Positions 8,464 to 18,509 are shown, counted from the stretch's first letter. The stretch is 64,000 nt of DNA from Spirosoma aureum (GCF_011604685.1 NZ_CP050063.1:1634501-1698500); one strand, 5' to 3'. Notes: generated by a model from the sequence alone, not told the origin. Translations and numbers: made by a program.

Positions 8464-9372
8464 CAGCTCTTTAAAAATCCCTTCCAGCGAACTTTCCTGC
8501 TGGCGCAGACCAACAAGGGTCAGGTTCTGATCGGCAGCAAGCCGGAAGATAGCGGCTCTTAAATCCGTATTTGGAGCCGCCGTAATTCGATATTGGCCCT
8601 GACCCAGCGGATCTACCCGCTCAATACCCGATACGGTTTTCAATATGTCAGGCGTCGATAAATCACTTTCAAATTCGGCCACAACCACGATGCCATCGCC
8701 TGCCGATGCGCTTCTGAGCTGGCTTAATGACCCATCGGCAACAATCTGCCCTCGATTAATGATCACAACACGGTCGCAGACAGCTTCGACTTCCTGCATG
8801 ATATGCGTGGAGAAGAGGACTGTTTTGTCACGTCCTGCATCACGAATAACCTGCCTGATCTCGGCTAGCTGGTTCGGGTCCAGACCTGTAGTTGGTTCAT
8901 CAAGGATCAGTACAGGCGGGTTATGCAGTAGGGCCTGCGCTAACCCAACCCGCTGGCGGTAGCCTTTTGAGAGTTGACCAATTCGCTTATGTTGCTCGCG
9001 GCCCAACCCAACCAATTCAAGTACATCGGTTATACGTTTGGCCAGCACTGGACCACGCAGGTTATGCAATGATCCAGCAAAGTGCAGGTATTCTTTAACG
9101 TATAAATCGAGGTAAAGAGGATTGTGTTCAGGCAGGTAGCCAATGCTCCGACGCACATCCATTGGATGCGTTCTGACATCGAAACCATTTACTTCGACCG
9201 TACCATCGGTAGGGGGCAGATAGCCCGTAGCGACCTTCATAGTTGTTGACTTACCAGCCCCATTAGGCCCCAGAAATCCGACAATTTCGCCCGGTTGAAC
9301 CGTCAGTGAAATCTGGTTAACGGCCCGCTGGTTGTTATATTCTTTCGTTAGGTTCTGAACCCGAATGGACAT
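8455..9372 (-). CDS. gldA: ABC transporter ATP-binding protein, GldA-like
   Basis: 305 residues with Walker A GPNGAGKST (35-43), the signature LSKGYRQR, Walker B VLILDEP followed by TTGLDP, and the switch His in FSTHIMQEVE. The C-terminal ~80 residues form an extra domain with the sequence SSLEGIFKELTK at the end, usual in GldA and similar drug/lipid exporter ATPases. In Flavobacterium, GldA works with the membrane proteins GldF and GldG in gliding motility. No gldF/G gene is next to it here, so a generic ABC-2 type exporter ATPase remains possible. Confidence 0.75.
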   Translation of the reverse strand: MSIRVQNLTKEYNNQRAVNQISLTVQPGEIVGFLGPNGAGKSTTMKVATGYLPPTDGTVEVNGFDVRTHPMDVRRSIGYLPEHNPLYLDLYVKEYLHFAGSLHNLRGPVLAKRITDVLELVGLGREQHKRIGQLSKGYRQRVGLAQALLHNPPVLILDEPTTGLDPNQLAEIRQVIRDAGRDKTVLFSTHIMQEVEAVCDRVVIINRGQIVADGSLSQLRSASAGDGIVVVAEFESDLSTPDILKTVSGIERVDPLGQGQYRITAAPNTDLRAAIFRLAADQNLTLVGLRQQESSLEGIFKELTK

Positions 9373-9762
9373 ACTAGATCATGAATGATAAATGATAAAC
9401 GATAAATCATGCTCTGTTGGCATGAGATGAATGTGTAAGCAACGTACAAAAAAATGGAAAGAATTTCTATTTCCTTCCAGACCCTACTTTAAAAGCCAGG
9501 AAGGCCGTTTTTGATCCTTTCGCAAGCAAAACACTAAAAAAATAATTGGTTCGCTGTTACATTAATGGGACTAGAAGGCATAAAAGGATAGTTGATGGGT
9601 ATTCGTTTGGGTAGTTCTCGTCGGCAGACCAGCTTCTCTTTCTTTAAGCCTCGGCAAGTTGGGTAGGTAGTGTCCGACTTGCCGAAGTTCCAATAAATTA
9701 AGCTTAATGAGGATTGGTAAAATTGTTTATCATTATAAAGCAGATTCCACCCATTACATAAA
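9373..9762. other. AT-rich divergent intergenic region
   Basis: This carries the promoters of the GldA-like gene (minus) and the large surface-protein gene (plus). Just upstream of gldA, 9382-9412 is a degenerate run of ATGATAAA-like units. A 9-bp inverted repeat (TCGGCAAGT at 9651-9659, ACTTGCCGA at 9677-9685) lies ~80 bases before the plus-strand gene and could be an operator. No coding sequence is supported. Confidence 0.4.
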
Positions 9763-12495
9763 ATGAAACACGTACTACTCATCTCAATACTGCTTTTTTT
9801 TAATACACCATTTCTATTGGGTCAAACTAGTAAACAAGCCAACGTATGGTATTTTGGAAAAAACGCTGGTCTTGATTTCAATTCCGGAAAGCCTGTTCCT
9901 CTGACAGATGGAGCATTGAGTATATCAGAAGGCTGTGCTACCATTTGTAATGAAAACGGCAATTTACTCTTCTATACCGATGGCCGTTCTATTTGGAATA
10001 ACAGACATTCAGTCATGCCAAATGCTGTAAATCTAGGCGGTGATGAATCCGCTTCACAATCAGGCATAATTGTTCCACAACCTGGCAATCCTAATCGATA
10101 TTTTGTTTTTTCAGTGGATAAAGAAGGAGGACCTCTTCAATATGCTATAATTGATATGACCCTGAACGGAGGCCTGGGAGGTATAGTTTCTAAGAATAAT
10201 GGCCTGCTGGTAAAAGCATCCGAAAAAATTACGGCGATCAGGCACTGTAATAACATAGATTTCTGGGTTGTTATGCATGAAATTAACAATAATACATTTA
10301 GAGCCTATCAACTTACCAAAGATGGATTGAGTGCGACTTTTGTAGCAAGCAAAGTAGGCAGCGTTCAGGGTGATTTTACTGCAGCGATTGGTTATCTGAA
10401 AGCATCCAATAACGGACGGAAAATTGCCGTATGCAGTTGGTCGGCTCGAAGAGTAGAATTGTTTAATTTTGACAATGCGAATGGCATTTTATCAAACGTT
10501 ATTACATTTCAGGATGCTGCAACGCGCTATGCTTATGGTGCCGAATTTTCTCCTAACAATCAATATTTATATGTTTCAAGTGCTGAATCGAAGATCATTC
10601 ATCAATTTGACGCTAACGCCACTAGCGACGCAAGTTTTGCATCGTCGAGAGTCGAAATAGGTGTAGCTACCAATGCAACAGGAGCGGTCAGAATTGGAGC
10701 ATTACAAATTGCGCCCGACAATTTAATTTATGTGGCTCTTGATGGTACGAAATATTTAGGCGTAATCAATAAACCTGATCTTAAAGGAACAGCCTGTAAT
10801 TATGTTGAGCAGGGAATCTATCTCTCAAACAAGAATAGCCAGTTAGGATTACCCAATTTGATTAGTTCCTATATAAAAGAACCATTATCAGTTACAGCAA
10901 CAATCACCAAAGGGGCCAATTGCAATGATATCACATTATCGGCAAAAGCCACTTCAAGCGCTCCCAGCCTGGTTTTTCAATGGTTTTTGGACAACAAACC
11001 AATAAATGCGGCTAATCAATCTTCGTTTAAGCCCACTCAATCCGGGAGCTATTTCGTTAGCGTGAAAGAAGTGGGACAGTGCATAATTGATTCAGCGAAA
11101 TCGGCGTTAATACCCATTGTCATTTTAGACGTAAATCCGAAAATAGTAGGCAGAGCTTGTGGAAGTGTTCAACTTCAGGCAAATGCCAATTCATCCCTAC
11201 TGTGGTCAGGAAACGGAATTCCCGCTACAAAAGCAACTCAGGATACAGTAACGGTGTCTGGTACGGGCACTCAAATTTTCAAAGTTAGAGTTTTCAATCC
11301 AACAGATAATACGTGCTATCTGGAAAAAGAAATTACCGTCGATTTTACAAACGCAGCTACATACAGTTTCGGCAAAAACAATATCTCCGCTTGTGATACG
11401 GTCACACTTTCCAGCCCAACAAACGCAAACTGGAACAGCTATGTTTGGTCATTACCTGGCGGAACAACTGTCAACTCAACTAAAATACTGGTTCGCCAGA
11501 GTGGAAAATATGTAATTACAGTCAAAAACACCACGTCAAATTGCGAAGCGAAGGACACTGTTGATGTCATTATCGTCATCAAACCAACGATAAAACCTGA
11601 CGAGAAGCTTTGTTTATCTGCTAATTCAATAACCATTGACGCTGGTGCCACAGGAAACAATTTAACGTATGAATGGTCTCCGGGCGGAGCCAGAAGTAGT
11701 AGTTTGACAGTCAATAATGCTGGAAAATACCAGGTAAAAGTCAGTACGGCTGAAGGATGTTCGGCAACCCGAAGCATTGAGATAGGTCAAACACCACTCG
11801 TGGATTTGGGTAATTCCGTAACTGTATGTGAGGGCGTTCCGATTGAATTAAAGCCCCAAATAACCAACCTGACACCTACCACGACATACGTTTGGTCAAC
11901 CGGCGAGACAACCCCTTCAATATCTCCCCAAAAATCAGGACTCTATACTTTGTCTGTCTACCAATCGACTTGTCAGGCTACTGATTCTGTTAGCGTTATC
12001 ATAAATCCTTCGCCCAAGATAATGGCTGATGCGACAATTTGCCTGGAAAAAACGGTTGAAGCCGGTGGTTTAGAAGATAATTTACGTTACGAGTGGCAGG
12101 ATCTGGGAGAAACGAAACCAGTTATTGAGATTCAACATGAAGGCATTTATAAGGTAAAAATCAGCAATCAGTTTGGGTGTTCAAAGACAAGAACCCTAAC
12201 AGTCGATGGCCCTTGTTCGGCTCAAATTTTTGCCCCGACTGCATTTACACCTAATCGAGATGGTGTGAACGATATTTTCAAGCTGATTGTCGTCGGCGGA
12301 GAAGCTATAAAACTGGATATTTATAATCGCTGGGGTAATCCCATCTACAGCGAAGAAAGCCCAAATCCAAAATGGGATGGTGAATATAAAGGCGACGTTT
12401 GTCCTAATAATATTTATCCTTACGTCTTCTATTACAAGACATTGAAGAGTGATGTAGTCCAGAAATATAGTGGAACCATACTCATCAATCGATAA
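9763..12495 (+). CDS. Large secreted protein with type B (CHU_C) type IX secretion domain
   Basis: 910 residues with a signal peptide ending LLGQ (about residue 21). Residues ~25-370 look like a beta-propeller or bacterial NHL/lactonase-like repeat region (NVWYFGKNAGLDF, and later SPNNQYLYVSS). Residues ~375-820 are a series of Ig-like/PKD-like beta-sandwiches with regularly placed cysteines and the pattern TYVWSTGETTPSIS. The last ~90 residues (APTAFTPNRDGVNDIF, then NRWGNPIY, then WDGEYKG) are the gliding_CHU_C type B sorting domain, so the protein leaves through the T9SS and is likely anchored by SprF/PorV-type partners. The gene is clearly more AT-rich than its neighbours. Function may be adhesion or surface display, but this is not determined. 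Confidence 0.85.
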   Translation: MKHVLLISILLFFNTPFLLGQTSKQANVWYFGKNAGLDFNSGKPVPLTDGALSISEGCATICNENGNLLFYTDGRSIWNNRHSVMPNAVNLGGDESASQSGIIVPQPGNPNRYFVFSVDKEGGPLQYAIIDMTLNGGLGGIVSKNNGLLVKASEKITAIRHCNNIDFWVVMHEINNNTFRAYQLTKDGLSATFVASKVGSVQGDFTAAIGYLKASNNGRKIAVCSWSARRVELFNFDNANGILSNVITFQDAATRYAYGAEFSPNNQYLYVSSAESKIIHQFDANATSDASFASSRVEIGVATNATGAVRIGALQIAPDNLIYVALDGTKYLGVINKPDLKGTACNYVEQGIYLSNKNSQLGLPNLISSYIKEPLSVTATITKGANCNDITLSAKATSSAPSLVFQWFLDNKPINAANQSSFKPTQSGSYFVSVKEVGQCIIDSAKSALIPIVILDVNPKIVGRACGSVQLQANANSSLLWSGNGIPATKATQDTVTVSGTGTQIFKVRVFNPTDNTCYLEKEITVDFTNAATYSFGKNNISACDTVTLSSPTNANWNSYVWSLPGGTTVNSTKILVRQSGKYVITVKNTTSNCEAKDTVDVIIVIKPTIKPDEKLCLSANSITIDAGATGNNLTYEWSPGGARSSSLTVNNAGKYQVKVSTAEGCSATRSIEIGQTPLVDLGNSVTVCEGVPIELKPQITNLTPTTTYVWSTGETTPSISPQKSGLYTLSVYQSTCQATDSVSVIINPSPKIMADATICLEKTVEAGGLEDNLRYEWQDLGETKPVIEIQHEGIYKVKISNQFGCSKTRTLTVDGPCSAQIFAPTAFTPNRDGVNDIFKLIVVGGEAIKLDIYNRWGNPIYSEESPNPKWDGEYKGDVCPNNIYPYVFYYKTLKSDVVQKYSGTILINR

Positions 12496-12540
12496 TTAGT
12501 TAAAGTTAATCAGCTAGTTAATTATCGTATAATGCCAATA

Positions 12541-12614
12541 GACTTTTGCTTCGAGCCGTGCCACGGTTAGTAAGCAAAAGATTAGAAACCGTGGCACGGT
12601 TCGAAGCAAAAGTC
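12541..12614. repeat. Palindromic element, copy 1 of the GTGCCACGGTT family
   Basis: Left arm 12541-12568, right arm 12587-12614: 28 pairs with a single G.U-type mismatch, around an 18-base loop. The inner part is GTGCCACGGTT / AACCGTGGCAC; the outer arm (GACTTTTGCTTCGAG) is shared with copy 2. It lies between two co-directional genes. The loop itself contains AGCAAAAG, repeating part of the right arm. Confidence 0.85.
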
Positions 12615-12650
12615 CTAACCAAGTAATGTCAAACTATTTTTATCCGCTTT

Positions 12651-13019
12651 ATGAAACAACTCTTCGCTTTACTATTCTTACTGGCGGTATTAGGCTCATG
12701 TTCGAAAAAAGATGACAGTTCTCCTGTTGTTCCTGGGGGATTAGTCGGTACAACCTGGATTGGTCCTGTTTATAAAGACCAGTTCACGGGTAAGGATACT
12801 TACAACTATTTTACGTTTAAAACCAGTAATGCAGTAGAGAGCTACTCGAAATACAACAAGACAGACCTGGCAACTGCCCCTGTAATTAACACTTATGAAT
12901 ACAATCCTCCAAACTTGGTCTTGAGTTTCAACGGAGCATCTTTGAGTACGGTTGTGTCAGGTAATACATTTACACTTAGGTATTATAATATGGATTTCGT
13001 GTATGAAAAAGAAAAATAA
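12651..13019 (+). CDS. Small lipoprotein of unknown function
   Basis: 122 residues. The N-terminus is a clear lipoprotein signal (LAVLGSC, Cys17) followed by a charged, flexible linker KKDDSSPVVPGG. The mature part is a short beta-rich domain (TTWIGPVYKD, YNYFTFKTSN, NTFTLRYYNMDFVYEK), reminiscent of small lipocalin-like lipoproteins in Bacteroidota. It sits alone between a palindromic element and a strong hairpin. The sequence ATTTTTA shortly before the start resembles a -7 box. Confidence 0.6.
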   Translation: MKQLFALLFLLAVLGSCSKKDDSSPVVPGGLVGTTWIGPVYKDQFTGKDTYNYFTFKTSNAVESYSKYNKTDLATAPVINTYEYNPPNLVLSFNGASLSTVVSGNTFTLRYYNMDFVYEKEK

Positions 13020-13116
13020 TTAGCTTTATTTTGTAAAATGTAACTTGATATAAGTTCTTGAATTTTATGATCGTTTTAATGCTAAAAAAATAATATAGCT
13101 AGTAAATAATTACAGA

Positions 13117-13167
13117 TTTTTTGCCCATAATCTTCGAATTTTTTATTCGAAGATTATGGGCAAAAAA
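13117..13167. terminator. Perfect 23-bp hairpin
   Basis: 13117-13139 and 13145-13167 are exact complements around a TTTTT loop; the arms begin with six T and end with six A. It is ~100 bases after the small lipoprotein gene and is the likely end of its transcript. Confidence 0.65.
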
Positions 13168-13483
13168 ATAATATATATCCATGAATTCGTCTGTAAAAGC
13201 AGTCGATGTGATGGCGGTTTGTTAAAGAAGTGGTGTTGGTTTATGGCAACCGATCCGTAGATTGTATCTTTTAAATTTGACTGTGATTCCTGTCACCAGT
13301 AGCAGATTTTCATTTTTTTTCGCAAAGGCATGACGGTTTTGTCAATACATGTGACCTTACTGGTACATTTAGTATTGTAACTAGTGGGCACAAGTGTCAA
13401 CTGTTTTTCGATAGTCTGGCTGGAAAACTATTGCCATACATTGCTTATGCCTGCTAATGGCTATTTAGCCCGGTTTTTCGCTT

Positions 13484-13533
13484 TTGCTGGAACCGGAAAG
13501 AATGTCTATTTTTAGCGTTTAACGTAAATAGAC
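13484..13533 (+). promoter_or_regulatory. Predicted promoter overlapped by an inverted repeat, APC permease gene
   Basis: TTG at 13484-13486 and TATTTTTA at 13507-13514 are 20 bases apart, a near match to the Bacteroidota promoter. The 8-bp inverted repeat GTCTATTT (13504-13511) / AAATAGAC (13526-13533) covers the -7 box and start point, so it could be an operator or leader hairpin. Confidence 0.35.
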
Positions 13534-13554
13534 ACCGTTTTCCACCACCTATAC

Positions 13555-15237
13555 ATGTCCATTTTTCGCAAAAAAACTGTAAAACAAATTCTGAGTGATG
13601 CCGCCGAGGGCGAATCAAGCAAATTGGTTAAGACACTGGGTGTTCGTGATTTGACCTCGTTTGGTATCGCAGCCATCATTGGCGCTGGAATTTTCAGCAC
13701 GATTGGTCTGGCAAGCTATAACGGTGGCCCTGCGGTGTCTTTATTATTTGTGTTTACAGCTATTGCCTGCGTTTTCACGGCTCTTAGCTATGCACAGTTT
13801 GCCAGTACGGTTCCGGTAAGTGGTAGCGCTTATACCTACGCTTATGTAGCTTTCGGTGAGATTTTTGCCTGGATCATTGGCTGGGCGTTGATTCTGGAAT
13901 ATGCCGTCAGCAACATGGTTGTAGCCATTTCATGGTCGGAGTATTTTACATCCATGCTGAGCGGGTTTGGCATCACGTTCCCTAAATATTTCGCGACGGA
14001 CTACGGTTCCGCTTCAAAAGCATTCGATCTCGTTCAGCAAACGAAACTAAGTGGGGCTGCACTAAGCACATTGCCCGAAAATACGCGCCTGCTGGCTGAT
14101 GCGTATGCGAATGCGCCAATAATAGGCAGTTTGAAACTGATTGCCAATCTTCCTGCCGGGGCAGTTACTGTTCTCATTACAGCATTGGTCTATATCGGCA
14201 TCAAAGAATCCCGAACGGCGAGTAATATTCTGGTTGTATTAAAACTGGCCGTAATTGCCCTGGTTATTTCAGTAGGGGCTTTTTATGTAAAACCGGCAAA
14301 CTGGTCGCCATTTGCGCCCAATGGCATTTCGGGTGTGTTGAGCGGAGTAGCGTCTGTGTTTTTCGCCTTTATCGGTTTCGACTCCATTTCGACAACGGCC
14401 GAAGAGTGCAAAAATCCACAGCGTGATCTGCCCCGAGCCATGCTCTATTGCTTAGCGATTTGTACAGTTTTATACGTACTGATCACGCTGGTGCTAACCG
14501 GAATGGTTAATTACAAGGAACTAGGCGTAAGCGACCCACTGGCTTATGTGTTTCAAAAGGTGAACCTCGATTTTGTTGCGGGTGTGATTTCGGTGAGTGC
14601 GGTCGTAGCAATTACGAGTGCTTTACTGGTTTATCAACTCGGTCAGCCCCGTATCTGGATGACCATGAGCCGGGATGGCCTGCTTTGGAAGCGTTTCGCC
14701 ACCATTCACCCCAAGTTTAAAACGCCTTCGTTTGCCACCATTATTACAGGCATTATCGTAGCCTTACCCTCTATGTTCATGGATCTCAAATTCTTTGTCG
14801 ATCTGACGAGTGTAGGTACGTTTTTTGCCTTTATTCTTGTCTGTGCAGGTATCCTGTTTTTGGATGCCAAAGGACTTTCGGCACAGTCTAAATTCAAGGT
14901 TCCTTACATTAATGGTAAGTATATTATCGCCCTGGTTTTTCTTGTGGTAGCTGGTTATGCGCTAACAGGCTCCAATCTGTTGGAGACAATGGAGAGCAAA
15001 CCCCTGTTATTCGTGTTTTGGGGCGTTTGGGCGTTGCTGGCCGTGCAGGGCTTTCGGTATAATTTCTCACTGCTTCCGGTGGTGGGCATTTTAACGAACC
15101 TGTATCTGATGACCGAACTGGGAGCAAGTAACTGGCAGATTTTTGGTATTTGGCTCATCATTGGGTTGGCCATCTATTTCTCATACGGCTTCCGGAAAAG
15201 CAAACTAAGACAAGCCGAAAACGCAGTTGGCGTCTAA
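13555..15237 (+). CDS. APC superfamily amino acid permease (cationic amino acid transporter type)
   Basis: 560 residues, about twelve or more membrane helices. The unwound substrate-binding segment GAGIFSTIG (residues ~42-50) and the motif PVSGSAYTYAYVAFGE are diagnostic of the APC/CAT subfamily, as is FAFIGFDSISTTAEE in helix 6. The family moves amino acids across the inner membrane, mainly by proton symport or exchange. The extended loop at ~140-190 is longer than in YfnA-type proteins. It stands alone; the convergent GH144 gene ends ~30 bases beyond its stop, and no terminator hairpin was seen in between. Confidence 0.88.
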   Translation: MSIFRKKTVKQILSDAAEGESSKLVKTLGVRDLTSFGIAAIIGAGIFSTIGLASYNGGPAVSLLFVFTAIACVFTALSYAQFASTVPVSGSAYTYAYVAFGEIFAWIIGWALILEYAVSNMVVAISWSEYFTSMLSGFGITFPKYFATDYGSASKAFDLVQQTKLSGAALSTLPENTRLLADAYANAPIIGSLKLIANLPAGAVTVLITALVYIGIKESRTASNILVVLKLAVIALVISVGAFYVKPANWSPFAPNGISGVLSGVASVFFAFIGFDSISTTAEECKNPQRDLPRAMLYCLAICTVLYVLITLVLTGMVNYKELGVSDPLAYVFQKVNLDFVAGVISVSAVVAITSALLVYQLGQPRIWMTMSRDGLLWKRFATIHPKFKTPSFATIITGIIVALPSMFMDLKFFVDLTSVGTFFAFILVCAGILFLDAKGLSAQSKFKVPYINGKYIIALVFLVVAGYALTGSNLLETMESKPLLFVFWGVWALLAVQGFRYNFSLLPVVGILTNLYLMTELGASNWQIFGIWLIIGLAIYFSYGFRKSKLRQAENAVGV

Positions 15238-15267
15238 TCCTGTATCATTCACCTGTCATTAGGCAAG

Positions 15268-16659
15268 CTATTTCAGCCACCCACCTGTAAAACCGGCACG
15301 CTGCAACCCCCGGCGTATGTGCGGATTTCGTTTCATCAGATTCCAGACAAAATTAGTCCGGGCATTTTCAACCATTAATAGAATAGGCCCCTGATCGATA
15401 CCCAGATAATCGATGTCGAACCAGCCATTTTTCGTTGACCCATTCGCGAAAGCAGATGGGTAATGATAAGTGGGGTTGAAGGCGTCCCGGAAACCGTATT
15501 TACCGTATAGTTTACTGCCATAGCTGGCTTTCATCGTTTTCAGAGCCGGTAAACAAATCTCAGGCGCAAAGGCAAGTGAACCGCCCGCTGCTGTGGGCGC
15601 AATGGTACCGTCGTCGATAACCTGCTGGCTGGCAGCCCCACGGGCGCGATAGGAGAAAAAATGACGATTGGCAACGGTCGTATCTTTCGGCCCGTCGCAG
15701 GCTGTCAGCCCCCAGATGGTTGGTCCGTAATCTTGCCATTTGGCCGGATTTGAGAGGCAATAGCCCCGATTCGCGTAGGTTGCCCGTCGCGAATTTTCGG
15801 CATAGTCAATGCCTTTACTCTTCATATAGCTATCCTGAATGCCCCGAAAATCGACCCAGATATGCGAGTATTGGTGACCGAATAATGGATCGAAATTAAC
15901 GTGTGCCTGACTCTGAAACGTTGCCCAGCGCGGGGCCGCCCACTCATAGCTTGTCGTCCAGGCCGACCACGTATCCGGGCCAACAGCATGGGTGGGCGAT
16001 CCAAGTGCCAGAATATAGAGCAGCATGCCTTCATTATAGCCTTTCCAGTCGGCAGAGATAAATCCTTTTTCGGGATGCCAGCCCATCGATACAAATGGCC
16101 TACGATGCTGAAACCACGTCCAGTCGACACGACCGTAAATTTGATCGGCTAGTTTCCTGATTTCGATTTCTACAGGCGTATTCTTGTCAAAATAAGTCTG
16201 GGCGCTTAGAATGCCCCCCAATAGCAAGGCCGTATCAATCGTAGATAATTCGACCTGCTTGAAGCGCTCCCCGGTTTTCATATCCAGAAAATGATAGAAA
16301 AAGCCTTTGTAACCCGACACGCCGGTTGCTTTCTCCGATTGCGGTGCATTGGCAAAAAAACGGAGTGTTTTTAGTGTGCGGTCGGCAGCCTGTGTTCGCG
16401 TGATATAACCGCGCTCAACGCCAACCAGATACGATGTTAACCCGAAACCTACCGCAGCAATACTACTGAAAGATGGCGTTGGAGCACGGTCTGGGATCAA
16501 CCCATTATCGGGGTTGGCGGTTTCCCAGAAGTAGCGGAACGTGTCGTGTTCCAGACTATCCAGAAACCGATTGTCGGCTGCCGTGAATCGATAAACCGGC
16601 GTTTTCGTCTGGGCGTAGGTAATGCTTAAGGTAAGGAAGAGAAAGAGTAGTGTCTTCAT
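15268..16659 (-). CDS. GH144-type (PF10091) secreted glucanase
   Basis: 463 residues with a signal peptide ending TYAQ (about residue 17) and no lipobox. The body is an alpha/alpha-toroid of the putative glucoamylase family PF10091, now glycoside hydrolase family 144, whose characterised members are endo-beta-1,2-glucanases (for example from Chitinophaga pinensis). Family blocks seen: DTFRYFWETANPDNGLIPDR, GFGLTSYLVGVERGYITR, GWHPEKGFISADWKGYNEGM, and near the end the WFDIDYLGIDQGP block. It is the last gene of the minus-strand uptake locus and is likely periplasmic. The sequence supports the family; beta-1,2-glucan as substrate is inferred. Confidence 0.85.
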   Translation of the reverse strand: MKTLLFLFLTLSITYAQTKTPVYRFTAADNRFLDSLEHDTFRYFWETANPDNGLIPDRAPTPSFSSIAAVGFGLTSYLVGVERGYITRTQAADRTLKTLRFFANAPQSEKATGVSGYKGFFYHFLDMKTGERFKQVELSTIDTALLLGGILSAQTYFDKNTPVEIEIRKLADQIYGRVDWTWFQHRRPFVSMGWHPEKGFISADWKGYNEGMLLYILALGSPTHAVGPDTWSAWTTSYEWAAPRWATFQSQAHVNFDPLFGHQYSHIWVDFRGIQDSYMKSKGIDYAENSRRATYANRGYCLSNPAKWQDYGPTIWGLTACDGPKDTTVANRHFFSYRARGAASQQVIDDGTIAPTAAGGSLAFAPEICLPALKTMKASYGSKLYGKYGFRDAFNPTYHYPSAFANGSTKNGWFDIDYLGIDQGPILLMVENARTNFVWNLMKRNPHIRRGLQRAGFTGGWLK

Positions 16660-16771
16660 CGTAGTTTTTGCTGAATACAGGGTTTCTACGAATTTTTGCC
16701 ATCCCGACGATATGAAAGCATTTTCAGATTGGTGATTTAGCTCTCTACTATTGGCAGCATGACAGAGAAAT

Positions 16772-18442
16772 TCAATTCAGATTAGGGCTTTGAAAACCCA
16801 GATTTTTCATGCCTTTTTTGACTTCCGGACAACTCATAAATAGTTTCCAGAGTAGCTGCGACCGCTGGTTTTCAATCATGACAATAATTGGTCCCTGATC
16901 GATGGCCAGGAATGAATCGGCAAACCAGATATTGGTCAGGTTGAATGCATCGATAAACCCGTAGTCTTTCCAGGTTTTGTCGCCTAGTTTGTAATAGAAA
17001 AACCGGAGGGCCTGCATCGATTCTGTGGGTGTGAAAGGCATGGCCGATAAAGCGGCCGTTGGCGATATGGTGCCGTTGTCGTTGTTTGGTTCATGAGCCG
17101 AATAGCCATTCTGTTCGTCGCTGGCAGTTAATCCCCAGCAATTTGCACTGTAGCCATAGAATTGTTTGGGATTGGTTCTGCAGTATGTATAATTGATAAG
17201 AGAATGGGCCGTATTCTGTTGCCAATAGTCGGCATAAGCGTCTTTCAGATCATGCGGATTGATGCCCAGAAAGGAATATTGCGAAAAGAAGAGCGGTCCA
17301 CCGTAGGCAGGTCCGAGCGGAAGCTTAATGCCGTAATAACTGTTGCCATTGGCCATTTTCCCGTTCTGCGCCCAGCTGTTATCGTAAACTGTTTTCGCAA
17401 TTGGATGCGTGTTGGAGGATGCGGCTAATGCATAGGTAATCAATGCTTCGTTCCAGCCACGAATGGGCAGATTCATGTCCCAGTTATAATTGGGTGACCA
17501 ATGCCAGTACAGATTTGTTTCCGCACCACTTTTGGTAAACCAGTTCCACTCAACGCCATCCCATAACGCGTTGATGGTTTTGCGAAGCGCAATTTCGCTG
17601 GCATCGGTTGTGCTGCTGAAATACTGCCGGGCCGTCAATAGTCCCTGCATCAGATACGATGTTTCTACCAGATCGGCTCCATCGTCTTTCTGACTGAATG
17701 GAACCGTAGCACCCGTAGCGCCATTAAGCCAGTGCGGAAATGCGCCATGATAGCGTTTCGCGTTGTTGGTGAGGAAGTTGGTGATTTTTGTCAGACGGGC
17801 CAGCCCCTCCTGCCGGGTAATGAAATTTCGGTTGATGCCCACAAGAATGGTCATAATACCAAATCCCGATCCGCCCGACGTGACCACATCGCCCGACGAA
17901 TTGCGTTCGCGGGCCAAACCCGAGACCGGATGCCCAAAATCCCAGAAATAGGCGAAAGTCTGTTTCTGAACCAGGTCTAGTAGCAGCGAATCACTGATTC
18001 GGGGCAATTTATCAGTACTATCAATGGCTGTAGTTAAGCCAACCGATACTTCAGAAATCAGAGTCGTATTCTGGGTAGAGGTGAGCGTGGGCGTGACGGT
18101 TAGCGTATAGTTCGTTAACGAACGCAGCGGACTTTGTGGTGTCACGGTCAGCAGGGTATCATTTCCCGAAAAGGAATACGTTAACGAAACCGGTTTGGCC
18201 GTAGCCTGTTCGGTCAGTTTAAGCGAAGCCGCAACGGACTCTCGCTTAATGGGTGCCGAAAATGACAGCGTAACAACGGGTGTTGCATTAACCGCCGTAT
18301 AGCGCAGATTTGCCGACGTTTGCCCATTGACCAACACTGTTTTATAGTAGAAAGGGCCGCTGGGCGTAACATCCTGATGTTTTTTGCAGGAACATACTAC
18401 CGACAAAACCAGTAAGGCCAACCAGAGTTTCATTGATTTCAT
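16772..18442 (-). CDS. Lipid-anchored GH144-type (PF10091) glucanase with N-terminal Ig-like domain
   Basis: 556 residues. The lipobox VVCSC (Cys19) followed by KKHQD indicates a lipoprotein, probably surface-exposed. Residues ~35-140 are a bacterial Ig-like (SbsA/Big_5) sandwich: VVTLSFSAPIKRESVAAS and the segment SPLRSLTNYTLTVTP. Residues ~150-556 are a PF10091/GH144 catalytic domain with QKQTFAYFWDFGHPVSGLA, GFGIMTILVGINRNFITRQE, WHWSPNYNWDMNLPIRGWNE and the terminal WFADSFLAIDQGPIIVMIE block. It is a diverged paralogue of the next gene, which lacks the Ig-like domain and lipid anchor. Likely job: first cut of the glucan at the surface. Confidence 0.85.
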   Translation of the reverse strand: MKSMKLWLALLVLSVVCSCKKHQDVTPSGPFYYKTVLVNGQTSANLRYTAVNATPVVTLSFSAPIKRESVAASLKLTEQATAKPVSLTYSFSGNDTLLTVTPQSPLRSLTNYTLTVTPTLTSTQNTTLISEVSVGLTTAIDSTDKLPRISDSLLLDLVQKQTFAYFWDFGHPVSGLARERNSSGDVVTSGGSGFGIMTILVGINRNFITRQEGLARLTKITNFLTNNAKRYHGAFPHWLNGATGATVPFSQKDDGADLVETSYLMQGLLTARQYFSSTTDASEIALRKTINALWDGVEWNWFTKSGAETNLYWHWSPNYNWDMNLPIRGWNEALITYALAASSNTHPIAKTVYDNSWAQNGKMANGNSYYGIKLPLGPAYGGPLFFSQYSFLGINPHDLKDAYADYWQQNTAHSLINYTYCRTNPKQFYGYSANCWGLTASDEQNGYSAHEPNNDNGTISPTAALSAMPFTPTESMQALRFFYYKLGDKTWKDYGFIDAFNLTNIWFADSFLAIDQGPIIVMIENQRSQLLWKLFMSCPEVKKGMKNLGFQSPNLN

Positions 18443-18459
18443 AACGGAGAAGGATAAAG

Positions 18460-18489
18460 AAGGGCTGTTCCAAGGAAGAAACAGCCCTT
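18460..18489 (-). terminator. Intercistronic hairpin between LamG lipoprotein and GH144 genes
   Basis: AAGGGCTGTT (18460-18469) and AACAGCCCTT (18480-18489) are exact complements around a 10-base loop. It lies within the uptake operon, so it probably attenuates or sets an RNA end rather than stopping all transcription. Confidence 0.45.
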
Positions 18490-18509
18490 TGTTTTAGCGG
18501 GTATGGCTA

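Larger units (their letters stand above)
13020..13554. other. Long non-coding spacer before the APC permease
   Basis: Contains a terminator hairpin (13117-13167), then ~320 bases with no supported gene, then a promoter-like region and inverted repeat just before the permease (entered separately). Confidence 0.4.

Noticed and set aside
9382..9412. Run of ATGATAAA-like units upstream of gldA, considered as a CRISPR or iteron-like array
   Set aside because: Too short and degenerate; no spacers and no replication genes nearby.
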